Below, one piece after another: positions 8,142 to 16,888 of a stretch of DNA of 64,000 nt (position 1 is the first letter of the stretch; every line of letters begins with the position of its first letter). The DNA comes from JANNMJ01 sp031397815 (lineage in GTDB: Bacteria > Bacteroidota > Bacteroidia > Cytophagales > Hymenobacteraceae): the NCBI GenBank assembly GCA_031397815.1, contig JANNMJ010000168.1:12281-76280 (forward strand), given 5' to 3'. The notes under the pieces were generated by a model that saw only the letters and a program-made list of their open reading frames with translations, had not been told where the DNA came from and did not search any database. Both the position numbers and the translations under genes were made by a program.

Positions 8142-11100
8142 CTAGTTGAAAATGTAGCGCAGACCAAGCTGCATCTGCCAGCGCGAGGCGATACCGCCCA
8201 CATCATCGCGGAAGGTTTTGCTGAGCGTCTGGCCGGGCGTGGTGATTTGGCCGGGCGTAGTGGTGGTGGCGCGCGAAACCACCGGGTTCACGAGGTACGG
8301 GAACGTGAAGACGGGCTTGCCGTCGGTGTTGTAGCTCTGGAAGCTGAGCAGGTTGTTGCGGTTGGCCGTCTGGATGACGCCCCAATCCTTGTTCAGCAGG
8401 TTCCCGACGTTGAAGAGGTCGAGCGAGAACTGGAGCGTGTTGCGGTTCTCCTGACCGAGGTTCGTGAAGACGTCCTGCAAGAGGCGGAAGTCGATGCGGT
8501 GCTGCCACGGGCGGGAAGCGCCGTTACGCTCAGCGACCTTACCGCGCCGACCGTTGAGGTAATCATCCTGCTGAATGTAGGCGTTGAGGTCGCGCCACTG
8601 ATCATCCGAAGAATACACCCCGACGACGTTGTTGAGGTTGTCGCGGAACGTGATGTTTTGCAGCTCGATCTCGCCGCGGTTGCGCGGGATGTAAATCAGA
8701 TCGTTGTTGCCACCGGCGCCGTCGCCGTTCATATCGCCCTGATAGACGTAAGAAAAGCGGCTGCTGCCGAAGCCGTCGACGGCAGCGGCGCCCACGTAGA
8801 ACACCGAAACCGTGGTGGCGGCGTGCTTGAGGTACTCGCGCCGGTACGAGCCGGAAGCGATGACACGGTGCTTTTGCAGGAAGTTGGAGTACGACGTCAC
8901 ATTCTCGTTCGGATCGCCGGACACGGCGCGGTCGCGCCAGATGGATTGGGCAATCGAGCCACCGTCGTTCACCGAGCGGGCGTCGGTGTAGGTGTAGGAA
9001 GCGTCGAGGTAGAGGCCGTTGGCGAACGAGCGGCGTAGCTGGGCAGTAGCCGAGTAAGAGTACCCTTTGTTGGTGTTGCGCATCACGATGGCATCGGTGA
9101 TGTTCGGCCGGGCGGCCGTGTTGCGCTGCGCGCCGGAAGCGAGGTTGGTGGCTGGGTCGAGGTTCACCAGCTCATTGCCGAATTGGTCGACAATCGGCCC
9201 GTTGATGCGGTTGTTCAGCACCACCCCCGGCGAGTAGGCCGTGGTGATGGTACCGGCGGCGTCGCGCACGGCCGCCGTACCGTTGCGCGGGTTGCGGATG
9301 TTGCCGGTGGCGTCGGTGAAGTAGTAGATCGGCCGGTTGTCGGCGCCGCGCGCGGTGGTGATGGCGTTCGGCAGGTTCACGTTCTGGTGATAGACGGCGT
9401 TCAGGTCCTTCGTGTAGATGCCTTCGAGGGTGGCGATGATGCCGCCGGGAAGCTGCACGTCGGTGGCGAGGTTGGTGCGCCACACTTGCGGGAACTTGAA
9501 GTCCTTATCCGTTACGGCGAGATTGTAAGCCGTGTTGGCGGTGCGGTTTTGCGGGATGTTGGCCGACACGTTCGGGTTGAACGCCGTCGTGCTGTTCGAA
9601 AGCGACCCAAACTGGATGCCGTTGTTCGAGGCTTGGTTCGAGATCCACACGAACGGCACGCGGCCCGTGAACACGCCCGTCCCGCCGCGCACTTGGTAGC
9701 GCTGGTTGTCGAGGACATCCCAATTGAAACCGATACGCGGCGAAAACAGCAGGCTCGTGGACTGAAACTGGTCGGTTTCAATCTTATAGCCGTCGCGGAA
9801 CGTCAGGCCGGCGGCCACCTCGTTGCGGTCGATCTCCGTCGGAATATTCGGCACATCGGCGCGAAGGCCGAGCGTGACTTTCAGGTTCGGGCGTACCGTA
9901 AACTCGTCCTGCGCGAAGAGGCCGAATTGCTGCGCCGTGATTTTCGCGAAGGGGAACGAGCCGTCGGGGAGCGCCGAGAATTGCAGGCGGTAAAGCGCCG
10001 CCGCTGGCGCCGCCGTGCCCGCCGGAGCCGCCACGAGGGCGCCGTTCGCGTCGCGCACGTAGCCCGCCGAGGCGTAAAACGCATCCGGCGAGTTGAACTG
10101 GTAGTTGCCGTAGAAGTTCGGCGCGAAACCGTTCTTGAACTTGTAGAACTCGTTGTACGTGCCGAGCGTCACGACGTGCTTCCCGAGGAAGAGCGTGTAG
10201 TTATCGCCGACTTGAAAGACGTCGGTGTTGAGGATGTTGTTCGCCGAGAACGCTTCGTAACCGAACGACGTGAGCGTCGGGCTGCTGCTCGACGACGTGC
10301 CGTTGCCGATATCGACGAGCGGGAAGATGCCACCGGAGCTTTCGCGGAAATCGCGGAAACCCGTGTAACCCACCGTGAGGTTGTTCGACGATTTCGTGCC
10401 AAACGTCGAGTTCAGCTCCGCGATGACCGAGTTCAGGTTGTTGTTGATGCGGTAGTACGCCGACTCGAACGGCAGGCCCGTATTGCTCTGCGAGCGGCCG
10501 TTGCCGAGGGCACCGGAGTTCGACGGCGACACGTCGCGGTACGATTTCAGGTAGTTGTACTTCACGCTCAGGCGGTGCTGGTCGGTGATGTTCCAGTCGA
10601 GCTTGGCGGTGGCTTTATCCGAGTTCTGCTTCAGCTGGTAGCCTTCGTAAGCGCCCGCGTTGTAGCCGTAGCGGGTTTGCAGGAAGGATTGCAGCTCGTC
10701 AAGCTGCCCAGCGCTCGCGCTCGATACGTCGGCGCCAGCCGTCAGGCCCGGCCGCAGCGCGCGGAAGTTGCCGGTAGGTGGGTCGTTGCGGCGTTCCTGC
10801 TCAGCGTTCAAGAAGAAGAAGAGCTTGTCTTTGATGATCGGCCCGCCGACGCGGAAGCCGTAGTTCTTCAGGTCGAACTTGGGGTATGCCAGCTCCACAT
10901 CGCCCACGTTTTTCCCGACGAAGCTCTGGTCGCGGTAGAAACCGTAGACCGACCCGGAAAACTTGTTCGACCCCGACCGCGTCACCGCGTTGATGCCGGC
11001 GCCCGTGAACGAGCCTTGCCGCACATCATAAGGCGCAATCGCGACCTGAATCTGGTCCACCGCGTCGAGCGAGATCGGCTGGGCGTTCGCCTGTCCGCCG

Positions 11101-11696
11101 ACCGTGCTGCTCAGGCCGAAGGAGTTGTTGAAAATGGCCCCATCGATGGTGAAGTTGTTGTAACCGCCGTTCCGTCCGCCGAAGCTCTGGCCGTTCGCCT
11201 GTGGCGTGAGGCGGGTGAAATCGTCGAAGCTGCGGTTCAGCGTCGGCAGACGCTCAATCTGCTCGCGGCTCACTTGGGTGGCGGCGCCGGTGCGGTCGGA
11301 GTTGATGACGGCATCGCGGCGGCCTTCCACCACGGCGGTGCCCAGCTCGGTGGTCTGCTCGGTCATCTTCGCATCGAGCCGCAGGTTCTGCCCAAGGGCG
11401 AGAAAAATGTCCGTCTTCGCCTGATCGGCTGACCCTACGGCGGTGAATCTCACCGTGTACGGCCCACCGACGCGCATATTCTGAAAGTTGTACCGACCCT
11501 GATCGTTGGTCGGCATCGCGTAAATGGAGTTCGTCGGGGTGTGCGTCGCCACCACCGTTGCGCCGGGAATCGGCTGTCCGGCGGCATCCGTCACGAGGCC
11601 GTTGAGGGCTGCCGTGGTCGTGCCCTGCGCCACCGCCTCACTGCACAGCAGCAAGGCCATAAGCCACAGGAGAAGGGTAGAGAATCCGTGCTTCAT
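8142..11696 (-). CDS. Oar-like TonB-dependent outer-membrane receptor
   Basis: About 1184 residues. The ATG at 11696 gives MKHGFSTLLLWLMALLLCSEAVAQ, a clean signal peptide; an upstream in-frame start at 11744 would put extra residues before it and is less likely. Order: carboxypeptidase-regulatory-like Ig domain (LNGLVTDAAGQPIPGATVVAT), plug domain (RLPTLNRSFDDFTRLTPQ, then GINAVTRSGSNKFSGSVYGFYR), then a long 22-strand-type beta-barrel ending in LGLRYIFN with a terminal aromatic. This layout is typical of Oar proteins, which import or display large ligands energised by TonB. The ligand is unknown. No SusD partner is next to it, so it is not a standard SusC/SusD pair. Confidence 0.93.
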   Translation of the reverse strand: MKHGFSTLLLWLMALLLCSEAVAQGTTTAALNGLVTDAAGQPIPGATVVATHTPTNSIYAMPTNDQGRYNFQNMRVGGPYTVRFTAVGSADQAKTDIFLALGQNLRLDAKMTEQTTELGTAVVEGRRDAVINSDRTGAATQVSREQIERLPTLNRSFDDFTRLTPQANGQSFGGRNGGYNNFTIDGAIFNNSFGLSSTVGGQANAQPISLDAVDQIQVAIAPYDVRQGSFTGAGINAVTRSGSNKFSGSVYGFYRDQSFVGKNVGDVELAYPKFDLKNYGFRVGGPIIKDKLFFFLNAEQERRNDPPTGNFRALRPGLTAGADVSSASAGQLDELQSFLQTRYGYNAGAYEGYQLKQNSDKATAKLDWNITDQHRLSVKYNYLKSYRDVSPSNSGALGNGRSQSNTGLPFESAYYRINNNLNSVIAELNSTFGTKSSNNLTVGYTGFRDFRESSGGIFPLVDIGNGTSSSSSPTLTSFGYEAFSANNILNTDVFQVGDNYTLFLGKHVVTLGTYNEFYKFKNGFAPNFYGNYQFNSPDAFYASAGYVRDANGALVAAPAGTAAPAAALYRLQFSALPDGSFPFAKITAQQFGLFAQDEFTVRPNLKVTLGLRADVPNIPTEIDRNEVAAGLTFRDGYKIETDQFQSTSLLFSPRIGFNWDVLDNQRYQVRGGTGVFTGRVPFVWISNQASNNGIQFGSLSNSTTAFNPNVSANIPQNRTANTAYNLAVTDKDFKFPQVWRTNLATDVQLPGGIIATLEGIYTKDLNAVYHQNVNLPNAITTARGADNRPIYYFTDATGNIRNPRNGTAAVRDAAGTITTAYSPGVVLNNRINGPIVDQFGNELVNLDPATNLASGAQRNTAARPNITDAIVMRNTNKGYSYSATAQLRRSFANGLYLDASYTYTDARSVNDGGSIAQSIWRDRAVSGDPNENVTSYSNFLQKHRVIASGSYRREYLKHAATTVSVFYVGAAAVDGFGSSRFSYVYQGDMNGDGAGGNNDLIYIPRNRGEIELQNITFRDNLNNVVGVYSSDDQWRDLNAYIQQDDYLNGRRGKVAERNGASRPWQHRIDFRLLQDVFTNLGQENRNTLQFSLDLFNVGNLLNKDWGVIQTANRNNLLSFQSYNTDGKPVFTFPYLVNPVVSRATTTTPGQITTPGQTLSKTFRDDVGGIASRWQMQLGLRYIFN

Positions 11697-11890
11697 CAGA
11701 AGAATAGTGAGTGGGCAAGTGACCCCAACGGGGCTTTTCGCCACAAACCTCCGGCTGAAGCAGGAGTAGGTTATGTTACCAAATCGTTAAGATGTTGCCA
11801 AATTGTTAAGTTGATGGGCTTTAGGTGGGGTGGTTTTGTGAGAATGGCAAGAAGTAGGAGCGTGTGCCCGGGGTAGCCGTCGCTGCGCGC

Positions 11891-11937
11891 CGCCTAGCCC
11901 GGGGTTGATTTCGCAGAAATCTACCCCGGGCTAGGCG
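11891..11937. repeat. Palindrome with perfect 15-bp arms
   Basis: CGCCTAGCCCGGGGT and its exact reverse complement are separated by 17 bases, and the flanks (GGTAGCCGT / GGCTATACGG) can extend the fold. It lies between the NlpC/P60 gene and the TonB-receptor gene, both minus strand. It may be a terminator without a T-run or a REP-type element. Confidence 0.75.
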
Positions 11938-11971
11938 CGGGGCTATACGGCCCTCTCCCCAATAAAAAAAC

Positions 11972-12832
11972 CTACTCCGGCTTCAACACCTGCTCCAGAA
12001 TCGCCCCGCCGACACTCGCGGGCGTCGGAATCTGGACGGGCAGCGTGATGGGCGGCACCACGGGCGCGGGCGTAACGGGCGCCACCAACGGAGTCGCCAA
12101 CGTGCCGCGTGAGACGAGGCGCGGCCGAATGGCCTTCACGTAGGCGCGCTGCCAGTACGCCACTTTCAGGTTGTCTTCCTTCACGCCCAGTGACGACGAC
12201 GCGTGAATGAACAGTACATCGGCAAGCGCGGGGTTCGGCGATTCCGTCACCATCCCGACGTGCGAGATGCGCCGGGAGCCGCCGCCGTCGGTGGCGAAGA
12301 AGAGGAGGTCGCCGGGACGGATATCGCGCTGCACGAGGTCGGTGCCGAACGTGCTTTGCTCGCCGGAGGTGCGCGGGATTTCTAGGCCGACTTGCTGAAA
12401 CGTGGTGCTCAGGAGGCCCGAGCAATCCATCCCCATTCGGGTGGTGCCGCCGGAGCGGTAAGGCGTGCCCGTGTACGTGCGGGCCGTGCGGATGAGGTCT
12501 TTGGCGGCTTGCGTGGCATCGCCGGCGTACACGCTTGGTGCGCCGTTGCGGGTTTTGCCGGGGCGCCCGCCGTTGCGCTTGGCGGTGGCTTTGGCGCGAG
12601 CGATGCGGGCTTTGGTCACGCCCTTGGCGATGCGCCGCTCCTCGCGTTTTTTCTGCGCAATCTCACGGGCGGAATAATACTTTCCGTCCGACCATTGGTT
12701 GAGCTTGTGCGCGCAGCCGCTCAGCAGCACCGACGCGCCGAAGAGCACCCAAACGACCAGCCGAGCGGCCGCCGAGCGCCGAGGGGCCCCCGCAAAGGCC
12801 CGCCGTACTTTTGCCGAAGTGGAATGCACCAT
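11972..12832 (-). CDS. NlpC/P60-family lipoprotein (cell-wall peptidase)
   Basis: A 286-residue lipoprotein from the ATG at 12832; a TTG at 12844 would add four residues. The lipobox is LLSGC after a hydrophobic stretch. A basic linker (KKREERRIAKGVTKARIARAK) precedes the NlpC/P60 domain, whose catalytic triad is visible: Cys in GMDCSGLLS, His in ISHVGMV, and a polar third residue in FIHASSS. Such enzymes cut peptide bonds in peptidoglycan, usually between gamma-D-Glu and the diamino acid. The last ~45 residues are proline-rich. It is transcribed away from the GlcD-type gene. Confidence 0.9.
   Translation of the reverse strand: MVHSTSAKVRRAFAGAPRRSAAARLVVWVLFGASVLLSGCAHKLNQWSDGKYYSAREIAQKKREERRIAKGVTKARIARAKATAKRNGGRPGKTRNGAPSVYAGDATQAAKDLIRTARTYTGTPYRSGGTTRMGMDCSGLLSTTFQQVGLEIPRTSGEQSTFGTDLVQRDIRPGDLLFFATDGGGSRRISHVGMVTESPNPALADVLFIHASSSLGVKEDNLKVAYWQRAYVKAIRPRLVSRGTLATPLVAPVTPAPVVPPITLPVQIPTPASVGGAILEQVLKPE
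12806..12813 (+). promoter_or_regulatory. Promoter of the FAD-linked oxidase gene
   Basis: TACTTTTG matches TAnnTTTG on the plus strand, 70 bases before the GTG at 12883. It overlaps an in-frame TTG at 12811 that would otherwise be the longest start, which argues for the GTG as the true start. Confidence 0.55.
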
Positions 12833-12882
12833 CGTGTAAGCCAAGGGTTTTGTTTCCGAAGATACGCTATTTCGAACCGCCT

Positions 12883-14322
12883 GTGAGCCTTCTTAATGCC
12901 CCTGCCGTTGCCCCAGTAACCCTTTCGGCCGACGTTTTGGCGCGTCTGGCCGCCATCGTCGGGCCGGAACACCTGCTGATTTCCGACGATTCAGGCGCCG
13001 ACAACACCGCGTACGAAGACTACGGCCGCGACCATACCGAGGACTTTCTCTTCGTGCCCGCCGCCGTCGTGCGGCCCGGCACGCCGGAGGAAGTCGCCGC
13101 CATCCTGCGCCTCTGCCACGACGAGCGCCTCCCCGTCACGCCGCGCGGCGCGGGCACCGGCCTGAGCGGCGGCGCCCTGCCGCAGCACCGCGGGTTGGTG
13201 CTCAGCACGGAACGGTTCAACCGCATCCTCCACATCGACGAGCAAAACCTGCAAGCCACCGTCGAGCCGGGCGTCATCAATCAGGCGTTTCAGGAGGCCG
13301 TGAAGGCCGTGGGGCTGTTTTATCCGCCCGACCCGGCTTCCAAAGGCTCGTGCTTTCTCGGCGGAAACCTGAGCCAGAGCAGCGGCGGTCCGAAGGCCGT
13401 GAAATACGGCACCACCCGCGATTACGTGCTGAACATTCAGGCCGTGCTCGTGACGGGTGAAATCATCTGGACCGGCGCCAACACCCTCAAAAACGCCACC
13501 GGCTACAACCTCACGCAGCTCCTGATTGGGTCGGAGGGCACGTTGGCGGTCATCACCAAAATCGTCTTCCGCTTACTGCCGCACCCCACCCACGACCTCA
13601 CGCTCCTCGTCCCGTTCCGCTCCGCCGAAGATGCGTGTGCCGCCGTGCCGCGCTTGTTTATGGCCGGCATCACGCCCTCCGGGCTGGAGTTTATGGAGCG
13701 CAACGCCATCGAGTGGAGCGCCCGCTACCTCAACCTGCCGCTCACGGTACCGGCGGATATCGTCGCGCACCTGCTCATCGAGCTCGACGGCAACGACCCC
13801 GACCAGCTCCAGCGCGACGCCGAGCGCGTGTACGAGGTAGTGAGTCAATTTGACACCGGCGAGATCGAGATTGCCGACACCGCCGGGGAGAAAGACCGCC
13901 TCTGGCGCATCCGCCGCAACGTCGGGAATGCCGTCCGCTACCACTCCGTGTATAAGGAAGAAGACACCGTGGTGCCGCGCGCCGCCCTGCCGCAATTGCT
14001 GCGCGGAGTGAAGGAAATCGGCGCCCGCTACGGTTTTCAAAGCGTCTGCTACGGCCACGCCGGCGACGGCAACCTCCACATCAACATCATCCGCGGCGAG
14101 CTACCCGATGATTTCTGGCGCGAAGGCATCCGCCAACCCATCGCCGAGATTTTCGAGCTGTGCGTCGCCCTCGGCGGCACCATCAGCGGCGAGCACGGCA
14201 TCGGGCTGGTGCAGCGCCCGTACATCGGCATCGCCATCCCCGAAAAATCCCTCGACCTGATGCGCGGCATCAAAGCCGTCTTCGACCCGCACGGCGTGCT
14301 CAATCCGGGGAAGATTTTTTAG
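12883..14322 (+). CDS. FAD-linked 2-hydroxy-acid oxidase/dehydrogenase (GlcD/D-lactate dehydrogenase type)
   Basis: About 480 residues, GTG start at 12883 (MSLLNAPAVAPVTLS). The N-terminal part is an FAD-binding PCMH domain: VTPRGAGTGLSGGALP, PDPASKGSCFLGGNLS and the TGYNLTQLLIGSEGTLAVIT segment. The C-terminal part is an FAD-oxidase C domain with CYGHAGDGNLHINII and ISGEHGIGLVQR, where the conserved His residues bind substrate or metal. The family oxidises glycolate, D-lactate or D-2-hydroxyglutarate. There is no GlcE or GlcF neighbour, so a stand-alone D-lactate or 2-hydroxy-acid dehydrogenase is more likely than a glycolate oxidase complex. Confidence 0.9.
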   Translation: MSLLNAPAVAPVTLSADVLARLAAIVGPEHLLISDDSGADNTAYEDYGRDHTEDFLFVPAAVVRPGTPEEVAAILRLCHDERLPVTPRGAGTGLSGGALPQHRGLVLSTERFNRILHIDEQNLQATVEPGVINQAFQEAVKAVGLFYPPDPASKGSCFLGGNLSQSSGGPKAVKYGTTRDYVLNIQAVLVTGEIIWTGANTLKNATGYNLTQLLIGSEGTLAVITKIVFRLLPHPTHDLTLLVPFRSAEDACAAVPRLFMAGITPSGLEFMERNAIEWSARYLNLPLTVPADIVAHLLIELDGNDPDQLQRDAERVYEVVSQFDTGEIEIADTAGEKDRLWRIRRNVGNAVRYHSVYKEEDTVVPRAALPQLLRGVKEIGARYGFQSVCYGHAGDGNLHINIIRGELPDDFWREGIRQPIAEIFELCVALGGTISGEHGIGLVQRPYIGIAIPEKSLDLMRGIKAVFDPHGVLNPGKIF

Positions 14323-14350
14323 GGAGAGACCCGACTTTCAATCCGAACTG

Positions 14351-14376
14351 GTAGGGGCGGGCCTTGCGCCCGCCCG
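14351..14376. repeat. GGGGCGGG...CCCGCCC hairpin, copy 2
   Basis: GTAGGGGCGGG then CCTTGCG then CCCGCCCG. Same element as at 7806-7831, here between two convergent genes. Confidence 0.7.
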
Positions 14377-14402
14377 CGCTGCCCAACTGGCTGCTGCCTT
14401 CG

Positions 14403-15251
14403 TTACAACCGGCTGAAAAGCTGGGGGCGGTAAATGACGCCGAGCGTCAGGATTGACATGTTGTTAGAGTAGAGCAGCGTGGGGTGCCAGTCCTTTTTTT
14501 GAGCGTACAGAGCTGCACTCCACATCATCTCAACGGCGCCTTGCCAAGCTCCGCGCCCTAATCGGGCCGACCAACCGGTTTCAAAGTACCACGCGGCGTC
14601 GCTGATGGGGATGGATTCGGTTCTCCAAGATATTCCGTCCCGCGAGCGGTCTTCGGTGATATCGTCGAAATCAACGCGGGTGACCCGACCAAAAGCGCAG
14701 GTCGTGGTCCAATCATTTGGCTTCCACGCAATGTGCCCTTGCACATAGCTGCGCTGATAGCGCACCCGCTTGCGCTGATAGTCGGCTATCTGCCCGCCGT
14801 AAATACTGATGACGGAGCTGTAATTTTCGAGAGTGCCTTCATCAAAGCGCCCACGGCCCATCCCGATAGTCCCGGCTACGTATCCCCGGTTTTGCGTCCC
14901 GAAGGGCCGGTAATAGCCCAGTCCGATATCAGCTTGACGCTCGCGATAATAATTGGGCACATTTGCCTTGAGAGGTCCGATGAAATTTCCGCCTGCGGCA
15001 ACCACTCCAAACAGGTGGTTAACCGGCGAAAAAGCCACGTAGCCTTCAGTGGCCGGTACCCACGGGCCTGATTTCGGCTTCATCGTGGCGGTACTAACCG
15101 ACATCAGCGGCGCGACCGCCACCTTCACCTCTAGCTGTCCGGCGGTCAATACCGGTGTGGGCACTGCGTGCGGGATGTAAACGCCGCAGCCGGGCAGCGC
15201 CAATAAGCCCGCCCCAAGGCACAGCAGTAGCGAGAAAAAGCGTGATTTCAT
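14403..15251 (-). CDS. Lipoprotein, unknown function (paralogue of 16807-17664)
   Basis: A 282-residue protein from the ATG at 15251. The signal peptide ends in the lipobox LPGC, followed by GVYIPHAVPTPVLTAG. The rest alternates aromatic and glycine-rich strands (GYVAFSPVNHLFGVVAAGGNFIG, ADIGLGYYRPF, GYVAGTIGMGRGRF), like an outer-membrane beta-barrel or a lipocalin-like fold. The gene at 16807-17664 shares CGVY(I/V)PH, P(V/I)L, GYVA(F/Y)SP(V/I)NHLF and the GRGAW/GQGAW segment, so the two are clear paralogues. I do not recognise a named family. Role unknown, probably envelope. Confidence 0.75.
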   Translation of the reverse strand: MKSRFFSLLLCLGAGLLALPGCGVYIPHAVPTPVLTAGQLEVKVAVAPLMSVSTATMKPKSGPWVPATEGYVAFSPVNHLFGVVAAGGNFIGPLKANVPNYYRERQADIGLGYYRPFGTQNRGYVAGTIGMGRGRFDEGTLENYSSVISIYGGQIADYQRKRVRYQRSYVQGHIAWKPNDWTTTCAFGRVTRVDFDDITEDRSRDGISWRTESIPISDAAWYFETGWSARLGRGAWQGAVEMMWSAALYAQKKDWHPTLLYSNNMSILTLGVIYRPQLFSRL

Positions 15252-15385
15252 TTTGACGAAGAAGAAAAGGGAGAAGCCAGATTGCGCGGTGGCTAATTTA
15301 AGCGAAGCAGACCGCACGGTTCCAGCGGCTCCTTATTTCAGTAATAATTTAGGGAGATAATCGGCGCTGCCGGTTCTTTGCCCCT

Positions 15386-15985
15386 ATGCACCGCCTCCGC
15401 GCTTGGTTCGAGAAATTCGCCCCGCTGCCTGATGCCGCTTGGGCGGCTTTAGTCCCTCACATCCGCACGGGCAAGCTGGCGCGGCAGGAAGCCTTCGTGC
15501 AGCCGGGCACGAGCACAGCTCAGTTGGAAATCGGGTTTCTGCTGAGCGGCGCGTGTCGGCAGTTTTACCTGCTGCCCGACGGCACCGAGCGCACCACGTA
15601 CTTCTATTTCACCCACGACGCCCTCGCCGATTACCGCGCCTGCATCCTCGGTCAGCCCGCCGCCCTCACCATCGAGGCGCTGACGCCGTGTGAGCTGCTC
15701 GCCTTCCCTTATACCGTCCTGCTGCGGCTTTATGACGAGTTTCCCGCGTGGGAGCGCGTCGGGCGGCGCATCGGCGAGTACACTCTCGCGGGGCTGGAAG
15801 CGCGGTTGGTCGAGACGCTCACGCTGTCGCCGGAAGCGCGGTACCGGCTGCTAGTGGCCACCCCCGCGAAACACAAGCTGCTCGAACAGGTGCCACAGCA
15901 CTTGCTGGCGGCGTATCTGGGAATCACGCCGGTGTCGTTGAGCCGGATTCGGGCGCGGGTCGCTGGGGTGGGGAGTACACAATAG
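15386..15985 (+). CDS. Crp/Fnr-family transcriptional regulator
   Basis: A 199-residue protein starting at ATG 15386. Residues ~20-115 form a cyclic-nucleotide-binding-like beta roll (FVQPGTSTAQLEIGFLLSGA, then LPDGTERTTYFYF). The C-terminal part has a winged helix: VPQHLLAAYLGITPVSLSRIRAR is the recognition helix-turn-helix. It lacks the glycine/arginine pattern of a strict cAMP pocket and has few cysteines, so the ligand is unclear. It sits between the two paralogous lipoprotein genes and directly upstream of the 21-bp array; regulation of those neighbours is possible but unproven. Confidence 0.88.
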   Translation: MHRLRAWFEKFAPLPDAAWAALVPHIRTGKLARQEAFVQPGTSTAQLEIGFLLSGACRQFYLLPDGTERTTYFYFTHDALADYRACILGQPAALTIEALTPCELLAFPYTVLLRLYDEFPAWERVGRRIGEYTLAGLEARLVETLTLSPEARYRLLVATPAKHKLLEQVPQHLLAAYLGITPVSLSRIRARVAGVGSTQ

Positions 15986-15996
15986 GCAGTACCTGC

Positions 15997-16332
15997 ACAC
16001 ATTTTTCGGGTCGACCAAATCACTTTTCAACCCGTCGCAATCACTTTTCAACCTACCGCAATCACTTTTCAACCTACCGCAGTCACTTTTCAACCTGCCG
16101 CAATCACTTTTCAGGTCGACTCAATCACTTTTCAACCTCCCGCAGTCACTTTTCAACCCGTCGCAATCACTTTTCAGGTCGACTCAATCACTTTTCAACC
16201 TCGCTCAATCACTTTTCAGGTCGACTCTATCACTTTTCAACCTCCCTCAATCGCTTTTCAGGTCGACTCAATCACTTTTCAACCTCCCTCAGTCACTTTT
16301 TAGGTCGACTCAATCACTTTTCAGCCGCTCCT
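15997..16332. repeat. 21-bp tandem array: constant 12 nt plus variable 9 nt (16 units)
   Basis: Sixteen units start every 21 bases from 15997. Each has a nearly constant core AATCACTTTTCA followed by a 9-base segment that differs between units. Type A tails are ACCCGTCGC, ACCTACCGC, ACCTGCCGC, ACCTCCCGC, ACCTCGCTC or ACCTCCCTC; type B is always GGTCGACTC, containing the palindrome GTCGAC. From 16165 onward B and A alternate strictly, giving a 42-bp higher-order repeat. First and last units are decayed. Frames stay open because 21 is a multiple of 3; one reads as NHFSTYR heptads, the opposite strand as KSDCGRL. No ATG starts either frame sensibly. It is not a CRISPR array. Confidence 0.93.
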
Positions 16333-16456
16333 CATCTACTCACTGTTTTGACGGCTTTCTATTTCTTAACGATTGTTAACGAAAGCCGCTAGGGCCGGGG
16401 CGGAGCTTTGTATCGTCGGTTCAGGGTCTGATTTTCCTCTGAATCTGACGTTTCCG

Positions 16457-16888
16457 ATGAAAGAGACGCTCCGTTTGGAAGAAGCCGCTGAGGCGGCCTT
16501 TGCCCTGCTCGTATTCGCGCAGCTACCCTACGCGTGGTGGTGGCTGCCCGCCCTGTTCCTCCTCCCCGACCTGAGTATGCTCGGCTATCTGGCGGGGCCG
16601 CGCGTGGGGGCTTTCTGCTACAACGTGGCGCACCACAAAGCCGTGGCGCTGGCCGTATTGGCGACGGGTTGGTGGCTCGGCTCGAACCCGTGGCAGCTAG
16701 CCGGCGCGCTGCTCCTCTTCCACAGCGCCTTCGACCGTGTAATGGGCTATGGCCTGAAATACGCCACCGGTTTCCACGATACGCACCTCGGGACGCTCCC
16801 GGCGCATCAGCGCGCTACCCGGCCGGGGCGCCACACGACGCCCACCGCCACTAGCGAGGTGTTGTACGGCAGCTCGGCCTTATCGTAA
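16457..16888 (+). CDS. DUF4260-family membrane protein
   Basis: A 143-residue protein from the ATG at 16457 (MKETLRLEEAAEAAFALLVF). Three or four hydrophobic helices are visible. The family pattern is FLLPDLSMLGYLAGPRVGA, YNVAHHKA, and GLKYATGFHDTHLG. Family members normally end soon after DTHLG; here the frame runs on for about 25 more residues and overlaps the 3' end of the convergent gene at 16807 by 82 bases. The extension is low-complexity and may not be conserved. Function of the family is unknown. Confidence 0.82.
   Translation: MKETLRLEEAAEAAFALLVFAQLPYAWWWLPALFLLPDLSMLGYLAGPRVGAFCYNVAHHKAVALAVLATGWWLGSNPWQLAGALLLFHSAFDRVMGYGLKYATGFHDTHLGTLPAHQRATRPGRHTTPTATSEVLYGSSALS

Noticed and set aside
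9183..11432. 749-codon open frame antisense to the TonB-dependent receptor
   Set aside because: GC-rich codon use leaves the opposite strand open; the product is Arg/Val-rich with no domain, and the receptor on the other strand is certain.
8142..11696. SusC of a SusC/SusD polysaccharide locus
   Set aside because: No SusD gene is adjacent and the N-terminal layout fits Oar-like receptors.
15997..16332. CRISPR array
   Set aside because: Units are 21 bp with only 9-nt variable parts that recur; no cas genes and no unique spacers.
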